From Stercorarius parasiticus (Eukaryota; Chordata; Aves; Charadriiformes; Stercorariidae), in NCBI GenBank assembly GCA_013396915.1, contig VWZL01000273.1, positions 62,001 through 126,000 on the forward strand: a DNA stretch of 64,000 nt. The letters run 5' to 3'. A program made the position numbers and the translations under genes. Below are positions 26,110-38,700 of this stretch, piece after piece (positions within the stretch are counted from its first letter, which is position 1; each line of letters starts with the position of its first letter). The notes under the pieces were generated by a model. The model did not search any database. It was not told the DNA's origin and saw only the letters and a program-made list of their open reading frames with translations.

Positions 26110-28668
26110 GTCCCCCATGACAACCCAAGGGGTTGTTTTGTTTGAGCTTTGGGCTGCATGGGCTGGATACTGCCCACAGGCCTTCATCAAGTGAGGTCAC
26201 ACACCACAGGACATGTTCCCCAGGCACCGTTAGTGTAACTGTTTCTTTGTTATTGGACTCTTGTACCCAGATGGTGCTTCATAAGGAAGGATGCAGCTCT
26301 GCAATAGCCTCAGGCTGCCGGGAGTGCCTGAGGTCTCTCAGTAAGTCTGGGGCTCACACTCTTCTAGTATGCAGACGAGCCACACTGCCAAGTGAAAGAG
26401 CTGTGAGAGGTCAGCAGATCACACAGGCTCAGAGGAGATGAGAAAGATCAACCAGAACTCCTCTGAGACCCTGCAGCTTCAAAAACCTAGACCTTCAAGA
26501 GCAGGAGGAGCCTGTGCCTATGAAGCTGGAAAGTGGAAACTCCCATCACAATGAAGGCTGGAAGCCCAATGCTCTTGTAGCTGACAAGGACCCAGGAGCA
26601 CTGTCAATTGGAGCACCGTGGCTGAGTCTGAGCCCCCTAGGACCAACAGAAGGAAGCAGCAAGTGACAGTGGTAAGAGTCACTGCTGCAGGGGATGGAGG
26701 CCCCCATCTGCCAACCTGTTTTGTCATCTAGGGAGGTTTGCTATTTGCTGGGAGTCTCACATTGATGTTGTGAAGAGACTTATCCAGCCCTCTGACTACA
26801 ATTCCCTGCTGCTCTTCCTGGTAGGCACCAATGCTATTGCCAGGGGTGACCTGGGAAGTATCAAGCATGACTACAGGGTGATGGGGACAGAGGTCAAGGG
26901 CATGGGGTCCAGGTGGTGTTCTCCTTGATCCTGCTGATGAGGCTCAAGGGCCTGAGGAGGACATGACAGATCTTGTGGGTTAACATCAGGATGCACAGCT
27001 GGCATCAGCAGCAGAGATTTGGTTTCTATGATGATGGGACCTTCTTTGAAAATTCACATTTGCTTGGAAGAGATCCACTAAACAGGGCAAGAATATCTTT
27101 TCCAACAGGCTGGCCAACGCGGTAAGGAGAACTTTAAACTAGAAGCAATGTGGGAGGGAGTGATTCCTCAAGAAACCACCAGGGAAGCTGCGGATAGGGT
27201 AGGCAAGCCATGGGCCCAGGGTGATGGGCCATAACAAACAACAAAACAAAGCTGAAATGGAACCCCTTTGAGGGTAGGTATGTAAAGAAGGAAGTACCTG
27301 TGGGACAGTCTTATAAGGAAAGCTCTCAAGGCCATACAGAAGAATCAGCAAGACTGGATGTCCCTTGGAAATACCTTTACGCTAATGCACATAGCATGGG
27401 GAGCAAACAGGAGGAAACAGAAATCTGTGTGGAGTTACAGGGCTATGACTGCACTGGGATCACAGAAACATAGTGGGATAATTTGCACTACTGGAGTGCT
27501 GCAATGGATAGATACAGGATTTTTAGGAAGGAGAGGCTGGGAAGATGAGGGCAGGGAGTTGTCCTTTATGCGAGAGACCGGTGTGAATGCATGAAGCTCT
27601 ACCTGAGCTCCTCCAAGCTCAAGAAAGGTCCATTCTGACAAGTAGGAAACCAAGCAAAGGTGGGTGGGGGCCTGCATGGTTGTACAAGGAGCTCCTAATT
27701 AAACTCAAACATAAGAAGTGTATAAGATGTAGAAGCACAGACAGGTGACTCAAGAGTATAGAGCTGCTGACAAATCTTGCAGGGATATGGTTAGGAAAGC
27801 CAGGGCCAACCTGAAGTTGATTCTGGCAAGGGATGTAAAGATCAATGAGAAAAGACTCTACAGATGCATAACAGCTAAAGGAAGACTAGGGAGAACGTGG
27901 ATCTGCTACTAAATGAAGCAGGGTGACAAACAACACTGAAAAGGCTAAGACACTCAATGCTAGCTTTGATCCAGTCTATATTGGTAAGACTGGCCTTCAG
28001 GAATCCTAGGGCCCTGAGACCAGAGGGGAAGTCTGGAGCAAGGAGGGCCTATCGTTAGTGGAAGAGGACCAGATTAGGAAGCAAAGTGGACATAAGTAAT
28101 CCAGGAGGTCTGATAGGTTGCATTCATGAGTGCTGAGGGAGTTGGCTGATACCATTGCAAGACCACTCTAGATAATATTTGTAGGGTCATAGCTATCGGG
28201 AGAGGTTCCTAAAGGCTGGAAGACACCAAGTATCACTCCTATCTTTAAGGAATACAAGAAGGAAGATCCAGGAAACTACAAGCTTCGTCAGCCTCATGTC
28301 AATCCCTGGGAAGGTGATGGAGAAAATCCTCCTGGAAACTATTTCCAAAGACATGAAGGACAAGGTGATCAGGAGCAGTGAGAATGGATTTATGAAGGAG
28401 AAATCACAGTTAACCAGTCTGATAACCTTCTACAATTACATAAATATCTTGGTGGATGAGGGGAGAGCAGTTGTGGTTGTTCACCAAGTTGAAAAAGTAC
28501 AGGTTAGAGAAGTGCACAGCGAGCTGGATTGAAAATGAGGTTCAGAGGGTTGTGATCAGCAGCACAAAGTCCGGATGGAGGCCAGTCACTAACAGTATAC
28601 TCCAGAGGTCAACCCTGCTTGAGCAGAGGGATTGGGCAAGAAGAACTCCAGAGGGCCCTTACAAGGGG
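26110..28668 (+). mobile_element. Long CR1 LINE copy with ORF1 esterase and ORF2 remnants, internally deleted
   Basis: The element reads on the plus strand. Near 26400-26500 it carries 'gagatgagaaagatcaacca' and 'tctgagaccctgcagcttc', which matches the CR1 ORF1 coiled-coil region. At about 26790-27140 it encodes a decayed SGNH-esterase-like ORF1 segment (DYNSLLLFLVGTNAIARGDL) ending at 'aggagaactttaaactag'. ORF2 begins near 27350 with the endonuclease (YANAHSMGSKQEE, YDCTGITET). RT pieces follow at 28260-28610 (SIPGKVMEKILLETISKDMK). At about 28615 the RT jumps straight to the CR1 3'UTR ('cttgagcagagggattggg'). Multiple stops and frameshifts show that it is inactive. The 5' boundary is approximate. 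Confidence 0.88.
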
Positions 28669-28907
28669 GAAGAAAAGCAGGGGGGACCCCAAATCTTACA
28701 AAAAATCTTTATTTGAGAAACTTTGCAAGAGTGTTTGTGGTAGTGGTGCTTGAAGTGATGGTGTTTTCTCCGAGAAGATATCCTGAAAAATCCAAATCCA
28801 AACAAATCACAACCCTTTCTCAGTTTGGAGCTCAACTAAACAAAAGCAACAATGGAAAAAACTGAGGGGAAAAATGATCACTCTGATTTCCAGTTAATAA
28901 TACTTAC

Positions 28908-28976
28908 AGATTTGGCTTCTGTGGTGTTTTCTAGGTAATCTTCTCGAGATGCAAGAGAGAGGCTTGCTTGGTCAAG
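28908..28976 (-). CDS. PHEX: PHEX exon 6
   Basis: This 69-nt, phase 0-0 exon encodes LDQASLSLASREDYLENTTE followed by AKS, residues 220-242. It aligns with human [20 protein letters not shown]. NTT (about residue 236) is a potential N-glycosylation site at the same place as human NST. The acceptor is TTTTTAACAG and the donor is GTAAGT. A plus-strand CR1 ends about 240 bp downstream of the exon, in intron 6. Confidence 0.96.
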
Positions 28977-31900
28977 CTGTTAAAAATAACAAGAACCACC
29001 ATTTAGTAGGTAAATTCAGCAGAACTCAAAGGTAGCCCTATAAGCAATCTTGGAAGAGTTCATGGTTTTCTGGCAATTATGGTAGATGTGTGTAAATATC
29101 TAATACCTAATACACTGCCCCAGCCTGAGTTCCACAGGATTTCAAAATGACAGGAAAATGCTGAAAGACATTACCTAAATCACATTACTGTGATCTGGGG
29201 AGCCTCAGATGCTCCCTGCAATATCTAAGGACCTACTACAGCAGAGAATCAATAGGTAATAAATCAATATGTAGTGCAATAGGACTAGGTCTACAAGATC
29301 AAACAGTTGGTGCTGACAGCCATTGACCTTTCAGGGGCACAGGAGTCAGCTTGAGACAAACATTAGTCTAGCATATGGACCAAAAGTCCAATAGGTGCTG
29401 GAGCATGTTAGCTGCTCTGTATCTGTAAAGAACTGTTAGCCTTCTTTCACTGAAACTGAGGTTACACTTTTGAGATTCACCCTAGACCAGCAGCGATTGC
29501 TGTGTTTGGCTTTTTTGAATGGATGTACAGCTGGATACCAGCCACAGAAATAATTGCATACATGCACAGGAAATTGTTATGCCTCCAGTACATTAGCTTA
29601 AGATGCCTGATCGGTCCAGGTGGATCTTAGACTTTCACTTATTTTTTTGATCTAAACGTGGATCAGATTTGCTGGTCTACAGTCACCCTAATATTGGAAC
29701 AAGGTCCTCAAGGTACTTTCTAAATCAGTCCTCAAAGTTTGTTGAGATCTGCATTTAGTCTTCGGAATGAAATGACTGCCTAGGAATATTTGCATACTGT
29801 TTCAAGTTCCTAACTAGGCAAAACTCACAGTTTAGCATATATCTTAAAATTACTACTGGAAACTGAGATTTCCCAAAATATTTCAGTGCAATAAGGTTGG
29901 GTTAAGGTATGGAAGCCAAAGGTGAAAACATAATTCAACCAGCTTACAAACTCTGAATAAGATACTGATTGGAGAAGAAACAACACTTTCGATATTCTAA
30001 AATTATTATTTTGATGCTGCATTTGTTTTAAAAGATAAATCTAGTGAAGAGAGATTGCATTTATTTATACCATTTCACATAAGTTTTTTTTAATCTAAAT
30101 CCTACACCATTTATATTTTACATTTTCTACATTAATAAAAATGACCTAAATAAGTACAATTTAGAATCTAAAATGAACTAATACATGTCATCTTTTCTTC
30201 TACTGGCTGATGCTCTCAACCTTTAAAATATACCATAAACAAATAAAACAAATCATCCACTAAAAGGAGAGTAGCTGTGATGCTCAGCACAACTCTCGTT
30301 CTTTGAAAAACAGTATCACCTTCTTTTTTCAGCATATTGAAGCAAAAAACTATACTCTTATGCTTTGCGTATGTGTGTCCTGGTAATAGTTAACTTCAGA
30401 GGATTTGGTCTATTTCAGTTATGTGACTGTTGTATGAAATGCTCATCCGAATTTTCCTGGCTTCAGAGTTAGATTTGACAAACCACTGAAACCAAGAAAG
30501 CACAAATATGAGAAATAAACAAAAAAGTTAACCAACTTCTTCAGCCCTCAAGAAAAAAAAAGATCATGTTGAATGCTGAACAAAAAGAATTTTGCAATAG
30601 AGCCATTTTCACCAGTAGATTGAAATACTCTGTGGTACATCTGCACCCCCGCGAATTTGTTAAAACACAGACAAAGTAGAATACTGGCTGATGGATTCTG
30701 CAGATCAAGTTCTTAATCAAATTAACAACAACAAAATACCCTGCAGAATAATATGTTATTCATATCATGTACTGCTTCAGTCATTTAGATACCTAGTTCT
30801 TAGGTGCCACTAAGCATACTGAGTGAAGATACTGCTATGTGTAACTGCTTTCCAAGAGACTAGCAATAAGGATAGCCTGGCCCTTCACTGACAGGTGACT
30901 TGGACTGAAATATTATGACAGGAGATACCTAAATATCTCTCCTGATTCTGCTGTTTCAGTTTGTTTAAACACATCTCCAGCCAAAGCAATCCTGACAGGA
31001 TCTGAACAGCATCTTAGCAGAATGACATCTTTAATGCAATGAACTGTTGATCTGCTCTTGACTCAACTATTCAGGAAAATGTCCTAGAGAGGGGGAAAAG
31101 TTACCCTTCACTTTTATACCAGTTGAATGCCTCAGCCAAAAGGCATTTTAAAGAACTGATTCAGAATCGACATCCGCTCCAGTACTACCGCAGTTAACTG
31201 TTGTTTGATCCTCGAATACAATGTATTCTTGGCTACATTCCTACAGCTAGCCAAGATGCTAGCAAGGTACGGAACACGGATACTATTTTGCTGTGATGAA
31301 TGGCATCATAACTCTCTTCTTTGTCCCTTCTCTCTTGCCTTCATAAACCATTTTCTTGTAGCAGCAGAGGGCTGCTCTACTCTGGCCACTCATTTCTACT
31401 TCTTAAACAACAATGCATTTGACCCAGGAACTCAGTCTTGCCATGGTGACATCTCATAGTAATACAAGTCGCTCTGGAGTTTCGTCAGACTACAGTGAGG
31501 CAACGTTTCTTGGGTCTTTTTCTCACTGACCTAAACTGTTGTGTAATCCCATGCTCTGTTAACAAACTGGTAATGCTTTGGTCTAAAAGCAATAGCATTT
31601 CAGTCAAAAGGTAAAATTCTGTATTTCAGGTTTAGAAGTGTTTGGGATACCTCTGTGTTGTAAGGTGCTGTATAAGCATGAGATAATGTGTTTCCATCTC
31701 AAAAAAAATAGCTCAAGTTCAAAATATCTGCTACTGATGCACCATTCTTCATCTTCACAGACAAAAAACATTCTTCATGCAACTGCTGAGTCATAAGCAG
31801 CACCCAGAAGCCCTCAGGACTAGATATCCCACTCTCTCATCTTCATGCACAGAAACCCTAGACATTGCTCCTCTGGGAACAGATTTTACTTTTTTTTGAC

Positions 31901-32118
31901 GTTTGAAAGGAGAAAATATCCTGTACAGAAATATTTTTCAATAGCTTGTGGTTCCTAGTGGCTTCTACGTTCCCACAAATTGTCACTATGTAAATCTGTA
32001 AGTCAGCGGATAATAGCAACAATATGCAAGTGTAAACCTTTGGCATGCAAGCATGTTTTTTTAAAAATTAGACCACAAAATACCATGTGAGGTAATCTAT
32101 TAATATGCTATATTGTAC
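28977..32118 (-). other. PHEX intron 5
   Basis: This intron is 3142 bp long and AT-rich. No transposable element or coding remnant was recognised. Confidence 0.75.
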
Positions 32119-32345
32119 CTTCAGGATATATCGATTGGAGATTTTGTCATCAGCAGCCACATATAAACGGATGAAGACAGAGTTACTGTGTTGACCACGA
32201 AGAGTGGCCAAGGCTTGGACTAAGCTAAACCTCCTTTCTGACCACAGCCCTTCAGGTCCGATGTTGGATTCCAGCACAGGCCAGCGGAAGGGTGAATGCC
32301 TCAGTATACTTAACAGGGGTTTCACGTCAGCTTTTTCAATCTTAT
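32119..32345 (-). CDS. PHEX: PHEX exon 5
   Basis: This 227-nt exon is the largest here and encodes residues 144-219. It includes [40 protein letters not shown] and [19 protein letters not shown]. The block [20 protein letters not shown] is identical to the human protein. The acceptor is TTTCAG and the donor is AAG/GTACAA, which is weaker than consensus at +4. The exon ends in phase 0. The exon 4-5 junction codon reads AAT (Asn) where human has Lys. Confidence 0.97.
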
Positions 32346-33434
32346 CTGAAATGTCGAAGTGTGACAACAATTACATTCCAGACAATTCAAATCCAGCAGC
32401 AGCCACACGAGACACTGAGATTTATCGGCGTTGATCGATTTCTAGGCAAGACAAAACACAACAGCTGAAACCCGAAGCCTCTGCTCTGCCTGTGAGCACA
32501 GAAGCCCGGGAGTCCATCCCAGTTTATCTGCATCAAGAATGAGAGAGGCAAATCTGTGCTTTTCAAAAAAGACAAAGGCTGGCATTAGATCAATTAAAAA
32601 AACATTATTCCCTTAGAAACTAGCATAGAAACTTCACTGTTTCTGAGAGGGGGTTATTGCACGTGACCAAAGCTAGAGGGGTCAGTGTTGCGGCACCGGG
32701 GCCGCAGGGCAGGCTGCCTCAGTTGCTGACAGTCAGTCTCAGGGCGTGCTGGAAGAAAACTGTGTAGGAAATAAAGTCTGAGAGAGTCAGAAGGACAAAG
32801 GGCACCTTGAAGGGCAAAGTTGACTCCGTCCCAACTCATCTTTCACCCATGCAGCTGCAAGAAGGTAGTGATGTGCCCCAACCTAGTTGTACATCTCTTT
32901 ACAGCAACATTTACAAGCTCAGGAAAAGCACACCACAAATATGGCTATAGGGCTCCCCATCCAAACTTGCATGACATGCAGATAACTGGAAGATAAAGAG
33001 TCCAGAGCTGTCCATACCCAGCCCTGTGTTTTGATTAAAGGGATTTAGAGAAAGGTAGAAGAATGCTGAGCAACGGGTTCTTGAAAGTGTCAGTGTAAGA
33101 ATTTCATCAGAGGGCTCCTCTGATTTACCAGGCACTACCCCCACACCACTTGGGGCACGGTTTTGGCATCCCTTTGCACAGATAAATATCCCTTCACAGT
33201 TCCCTGACAAGCAGAAGTCTCTGTCAAACTGACTTCTTGTGCCTCGGTGTACCTCAGTCTCAACAGCCAGCTTCAGAAATGTGTAGAAGACCCTCTGCAT
33301 TCAGTTGAATCCAAATCAGCGAAATCTGTGCATCTGCACAAAGCTTCAAAGAGCTCAGCAGAGAGCAAAAAAGCCTGCCTTTATAAACACAGGTAATGTA
33401 TATGTGTCCCTCTTAAATCAGGCCACTTACTTAC
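32346..33434 (-). other. PHEX intron 4
   Basis: This intron is 1089 bp long. A 129-codon minus-strand open frame (32911-33300) lies inside it. It has no family resemblance and is not flanked by convincing splice sites, so I treat it as chance. Confidence 0.75.
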
Positions 33435-33521
33435 TCTCATTCATGCAGGATGCGTAAAGGATCTTGGCCTTCTGTACAGCTTCACTGTCTCGTCTTTTGC
33501 TGATGGGTTTCTCAAGCAATG
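33435..33521 (-). CDS. PHEX: PHEX exon 4
   Basis: This 87-nt exon encodes [20 protein letters not shown] followed by ILYASCMNE, residues 115-143, aligning with human [20 protein letters not shown] and ILYSSCMNE. It contains the basic KRRD cluster and a conserved cysteine. The donor could be read at two overlapping positions because GTAAGTAAGT repeats. The upstream one (33434-33429) keeps phase 1 with exon 5 and gives the 87-nt human length. Intron 3 on its 5' side is the longest in the window. Confidence 0.96.
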
Positions 33522-33703
33522 CTGAAGAAACAAATGAAAATTTTTTTCAATGCATCAGAAAATGTAGGAACTGTCTGTTTGCCTGTCACAGCATTTGCTT
33601 TAATCATAGCATTTGTTTAATCAAGGATGAGGTTCCACATATGTTTTCCTAAGCAGTAACATGGACATAATTGTACTTTTTTTGATCCCCAACAGAGAAG
33701 GAC

Positions 33704-33721
33704 TTTTTTTTTTTTTTTTTT
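33704..33721 (+). repeat. Poly-T tract (18 bases)
   Basis: This is an uninterrupted T run just upstream of exon 4 in intron 3. No retroposed body was recognised beside it. Confidence 0.9.
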
Positions 33722-34814
33722 ATTAAGAGAACTGATTTAAAGCCAGTTAACAGATACTGCTTATTATTCATCCTCACAAAGAGCCACCCTCAGCAAATGG
33801 AGGGGACAGGGAACCATGAGGTGAAGGTGGGAACCAGTGCACAGGGCAGGGTGTCAGAAGTTCTTTCAAGTGGCTCGGCCTCTGGTGCTGGTACGTTATG
33901 AAATCAGGTTCTAACGGAGAAGGCGACAGGATCCCAGGAGCAAGACAGCTGGCATTCACTTTTACCAGCTCTGCTGCTGCTGAAAGAAAGCAGCAGAGAA
34001 CTGCTCTGTTGTCTGTCAGATGCACACAACCTCAGACTTGTAAATGACACAGGCGGACAGGTGTCCAACTACTATTTGAAAAGCTGCACTAGATAGCTCC
34101 CTCACACTATAGGTATCAACCTCCTTGGTGCCTGAAAGCCAAACTAGCTTTTCTAAGCTGTCATCTCTCTACATTCCTTGCATTCCTCATCTTATGTTAT
34201 GGAAGTGAAATAGCATGAAAAGTGCATCTGAATCTCAGCTGCCTTGAGCCATTTTGTCCAAATTGTAAAGCAGCCATGATGCAGCTGCAGATACATGTAC
34301 TGTAGCTAAATGCAGAGGCAGCTTAGCTTCAATGAGATCTATCAGCTCAGGTGCAGCACAGCACGAGCACTTCCATGTCCAAGAGAAGCAGGGCAGTCCT
34401 TCAGCACAGCACAGAAACAGGGCTAGCAAACCCTGTCAGATCTCACCTGGTTTTGTAAGACCCAAACAGGTCCTGCACACCATTACCTTATTGTTACTGG
34501 GACCACTGGAGAGAGTGGCTTTGCTGGAACCATCCCAAGTCCCTCCTGTCGTATGCTCAGCCAGAGCTAAAAAGCCTTGAAAAATTCAAGAGTGCCTTCT
34601 CTGTACCATACTCCCCCATCCTCTGGGTTTCAAACGAGCAAAGGCAGAGTGCAGGTTGGTCCTGTGTGGTGCTGTGCCTAAGCTAAGAAGCATGCCCCAC
34701 ACAAAAAGGGGAACAAAGTGCAATGCAAGAGTGCCGGCGGCCTGCCAAAGCAGAGGGCCACTGGGACTTCATAACACCAGCCATGGCAAACCAAACTGCT
34801 TCCACATGGAGCTT

Positions 34815-35155
34815 TATCACAGAATAGAATCATAGAATGGTTCGGGTTAGAAGAGACCTTAAAGGTCATGTAGTTCCAACCCCCCTGCCATGGGCAGGGA
34901 CACCTCCCACTAGACCAGGCTGCTCAAAGCCCCATCCAGCCTGGCCTTGAACACTTCCAGGGATGGGGCATCCACAGCTTCCCTGGGCAACCTGTTGCAG
35001 TGCCTCACCACCCTCACAATAAAGAATTTCTTCCTAATGTCTAATCTAAATCTCCCCTCTTCCAGTTTAAAATCGTTACCCCTCATCCTATCGCTCCACT
35101 CCCTGATAAAGAGTCTCTCACCATCCTTCCTGTAGGCCCGCTTTAGGTACTGGCA
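34815..35155 (-). mobile_element. CR1 LINE 3' fragment
   Basis: The plus strand reads 'agaatcatagaatggttcgg', then 'catgtagttccaaccccc', 'tgggcagggacacctcccac' and 'ttccctgggcaacctgttgc', down to 'tgtaggcccgctttaggtac'. This is the complement of a well-preserved avian CR1 3' end of about 340 bp, lying on the minus strand and 5'-truncated. Confidence 0.96.
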
Positions 35156-35644
35156 CCTTTATCAGGTGTCAATGCAACGTTCTCTGCCAGTAGTGGCTGG
35201 GGTGATGCAGAGTACAGAAGAGGCGCAGCTGCTGCCATCCAAGAGCAGCACCGTCCTGCAAACGGGCGGCTGCAGCTCACTCTCCAGCCCCTGCCCTTTC
35301 CAGCAAATCACTGGAGTCCTCTCTCCAACGTCACCTCTCATAGGAGGCCAAAGTCCAGCTGGGTGGTACCACTAAATTCTGTGGCTAAGAACGGTCTGGG
35401 TTTGCACTGTTCCGCTCAGTATCAGGAGCTCACTGACAGAGGTAGGATTGGAAAACTCTTGTTTTCCAGGATTTCCCTAGAACCTTGAAGAACCTGCCAT
35501 GCCGCACCTCTCAGATATTCCCCACCTGTGCTCATGTGAGTACTCAGGGGACCATACTGCTGACCTCAAAGTGTTTATTAGTCAAAGAATACCCTAGTGA
35601 TGAGCAAATGCCACTTGTTCGCTCCCTCCACTCCCTTTTCTCCT

Positions 35645-35712
35645 TAAAAAAAACCCAAACCAAACCAACAACAACAACAACAAAACCCAAAACAAAACAA
35701 AAAAACCCCAAC
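35645..35712 (+). repeat. A/C-rich low-complexity tract with (CAA)n
   Basis: The tract contains 'caacaacaacaacaac' flanked by mixed AAAACCC runs. Confidence 0.9.
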
Positions 35713-38700
35713 TTGTTTGCTTGGATCCTTGAGAGATGTAATGAGATCATTCCCTTTTAGTTATGGATAAGATTTTCCCTAAAATTACTGCTGGACAGGA
35801 TTCCAAATAGCTTTGGCTTCAAATCCTCAAATTGTTAATATTTCTCAGCTTGTTAAATAAAATATAACGCCAGTCATTGACACATATCTTCAGTGTGCAC
35901 AGTTCTTAGCAGAATAATCAGATCTGTTCATGTTTTAAGAATGGCATTTTAAAAGTAACTATAACTGAAACCTCCACAAAATTAAGGAGGAAAAAATGCA
36001 CTCCTACTAAAGCCATTGCAATAACTTCTGTTCCTTGCCAGTGAGCTGCACAGCCATGAAATTTTGAAGCTAATAAAATTCAATGGCTAAAGCCCAGCTA
36101 AAGCTCAGGAGAGATATAGCGGATGAGATCCAATAAAACAAAATCAACTCTAGGAATACACCTGCATAAAATCCTGTTAAAATCAGACCTTGTGTTTTCC
36201 CATCAAACTATCTCATTATGCAACAGTAGGAAGCTCTAACACTCCCTGCACCGTTGCAAAGAATAAGATGGGGTAGATGTTGCCAGTTTCTTCAGAATTC
36301 ATTTATGAAGAAAATTCTTGGTTCTGATGACGTAAAATCCAGTGATCAAACATGAAATCCTTAATAAGATGGTGGAATCATGCGGACGCTGAAATAGGTA
36401 ATGTGATCCATGAGTGCTCTGTAGGCTATAGAGGTTCCTCAGCCTTAGCCTCAAGCTTTCAGAACGATTTAGAAGCTCAGACCTGGAGCACTGGTCACAT
36501 CCACTCGAATTCTGCATTAGGTAGTATAAAATCTAAATGCAACGTTTAGAAATTTGCTTCTTATTTAACTCACAAATACATACGGATTTTACATGCCCCT
36601 AAATATTTAAATTCTTCTTAAAGAAGAGGAGCAAGATAAGTCAAGAATCGATGCTCACTAAACAAAAACATGGGTAATCAACTAGTCTATCTACAGGTTG
36701 CTGTATCTATGGAAAGAAAGTCAATGAAGACACATCAAGCTATCTTTAAATTAGCAGTGTCAGGTCCTGTTAGTAGCCTGGCCGTAGTAGCAGGCTGTGA
36801 CAGCCCGCCTCCTGCACTGAGCTTATCTAATTGTGTGGGTCGGTGCACGCTGAGCGTTGCAGTGCAGCATTTGAAGGGCTGCAGCTCAGAGCCTCTGCTC
36901 TCCGAGGACCTCCACAACTTGAACTGACCTGCCTCAGGGCCATCCCACGCTCTCACCGGCACAGACAGGCACTCTCTGAACAGTGCTCCATCTCTTGATG
37001 TGCAACGTGGCATTTCAGGCTCTCATCTACACTGAGGCAAATGCCAGCTGGTGACTGACAGAGAGCAAATCCAGCCCCTCTGCCAAAATTCAACCCTTAA
37101 CTATAGACGCCTGGGACGACTGTCTTCCCACCTTGAAAAATTTTAATGGCTTCAGATATTTTCTCTCTGGACATCATAACAAAAGCAAAGCTTACGAGGT
37201 CTTTGAAAGGATCTGACCCCAGATCAGTTACTGTTCAGCCCGATGAGACACCCACAGACCTGCTGTTGACTTCCCTACTCTGCCTTTCCAAACTCCCGCT
37301 CTTACCCCACACTAGGGGATTGGGCATATTTGTGCAAATTCACTGAGAAGTTCAGTCTAATATTTTTTGCTAAAGTCCAGTGGCTGGAATTAAAAACCGT
37401 GGCCAAGTTAGGGAGATCGGGGTTACCAGCGTTTTGACTAAAGCAGCTCACTCAGCGCTAAGGAGGACATTGAGTTTGTTCTTCTTGCAGCTTTTTTCTC
37501 TTTTTTTGATACCTCAGTTTTCTTGTTTCAAAGTGAAAAGCTCCAACTCCCTAAAGTAATCTTCCATTTTGGACTCCAAACATTAACTGAATTCAACTTG
37601 AATCAATAGGCAGTTTCAATAGAACAAAAAACACATCCTTTACCAGATTCACTGATTGTGAAAAAAATTGTATCCAGCTTTGATCAGCACCTTTTAGCTT
37701 CATCTTTAAATAAGAATGGTTTTGACCAGAGTAGGAAACAAACATCACTCCAACGATTTTAAGAAAAAAACCCTTGAAATAATAGTTCATTTGTTAGCTC
37801 CAAGTTAAACGTTACAGTGCTAGAGATGGAATAGCAATCTAGCTGAAGAGATTAAAAAACCCCCACAATCTAAACTGATTTACAGCCCTCTGAAAGAGCA
37901 CAGGATTATTATTAACAGCAACCACAACTTAACAACTTATTACTGCTACTGATATATAACACTAGCCAGCTGCAAGTGCCAAGCGGAATATCATAGCCAA
38001 AAATCACCAGGACAAGCAAAGTGAAGCAGCGTATCTTAAGCCACCTTGACTATAAAGTCTCCGATCATGTTTCCCCAGCCAAATATAAAGTATGCATTTG
38101 AATGGCTGTTCTAGCAAAGCAGCTTTTCTTCAGTCATGTCTTTCACGCCTTTCATTTTCAAATTAATTCCAAAGTCATTCCCTTTGGGATAAAAGGGATC
38201 TTGGCCTGTACTACCGATCTCAGCACCTCGTTGTCCATGTTTCTGCATGCACAGGATGCCCAGATGCAAGATTTATGTTTCCCTTCACATAAAACTTAGT
38301 TATGGCAAGTGTCAAAACCTATTGGTAATTCTGCTCTGCAGCTCGGAAATAACATAAATCATCTCATCAAGCAACTACCACTTGCACAGTCAGAAACTGA
38401 CTAAAGGTGTTCGTGATATCCTAAACTTTCTGAGGTTGCAAATTGCTTCATCATTCATTTGCTTTCACCACGGGGATGAGGGCGGGGAGGTTCCCATCAA
38501 AAATCAAAGTTCTGGTACTTCTGGCAGCCCAGGTCAGGCAGGTTTGCATCACTGCTCTCCCTGGCTCTCGTACAAAACACAAGGACTCAGCATCACCAAC
38601 AAAAAAACACACCATAGCTGGGAATAATCCTCACTTGTCTGAATTGTAGATGCCCAGATAGACAGTCAAGGGAAAAAAGACACAGATGGGAGGGGCGGAG

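Larger units (their letters stand above)
24662..28907 (-). other. PHEX intron 6
   Basis: Of this 4246-bp intron, roughly three quarters is transposable-element sequence: an ERV LTR (24996-25566) and a plus-strand CR1 (26110-28668). The piece between them (25567-26109) shows nothing recognisable. Confidence 0.8.

Noticed and set aside
32911..33300. 129-codon minus-strand open frame in intron 4
   Set aside because: It has no homology that I recognise. PHEX exons 4 and 5 join directly in phase across it, and it lacks matching splice sites.
35645..35712. Regular CAA repeats as a CRISPR-like or structured array
   Set aside because: It is simple A/C low complexity, common next to retroposed sequence, with no spacers.
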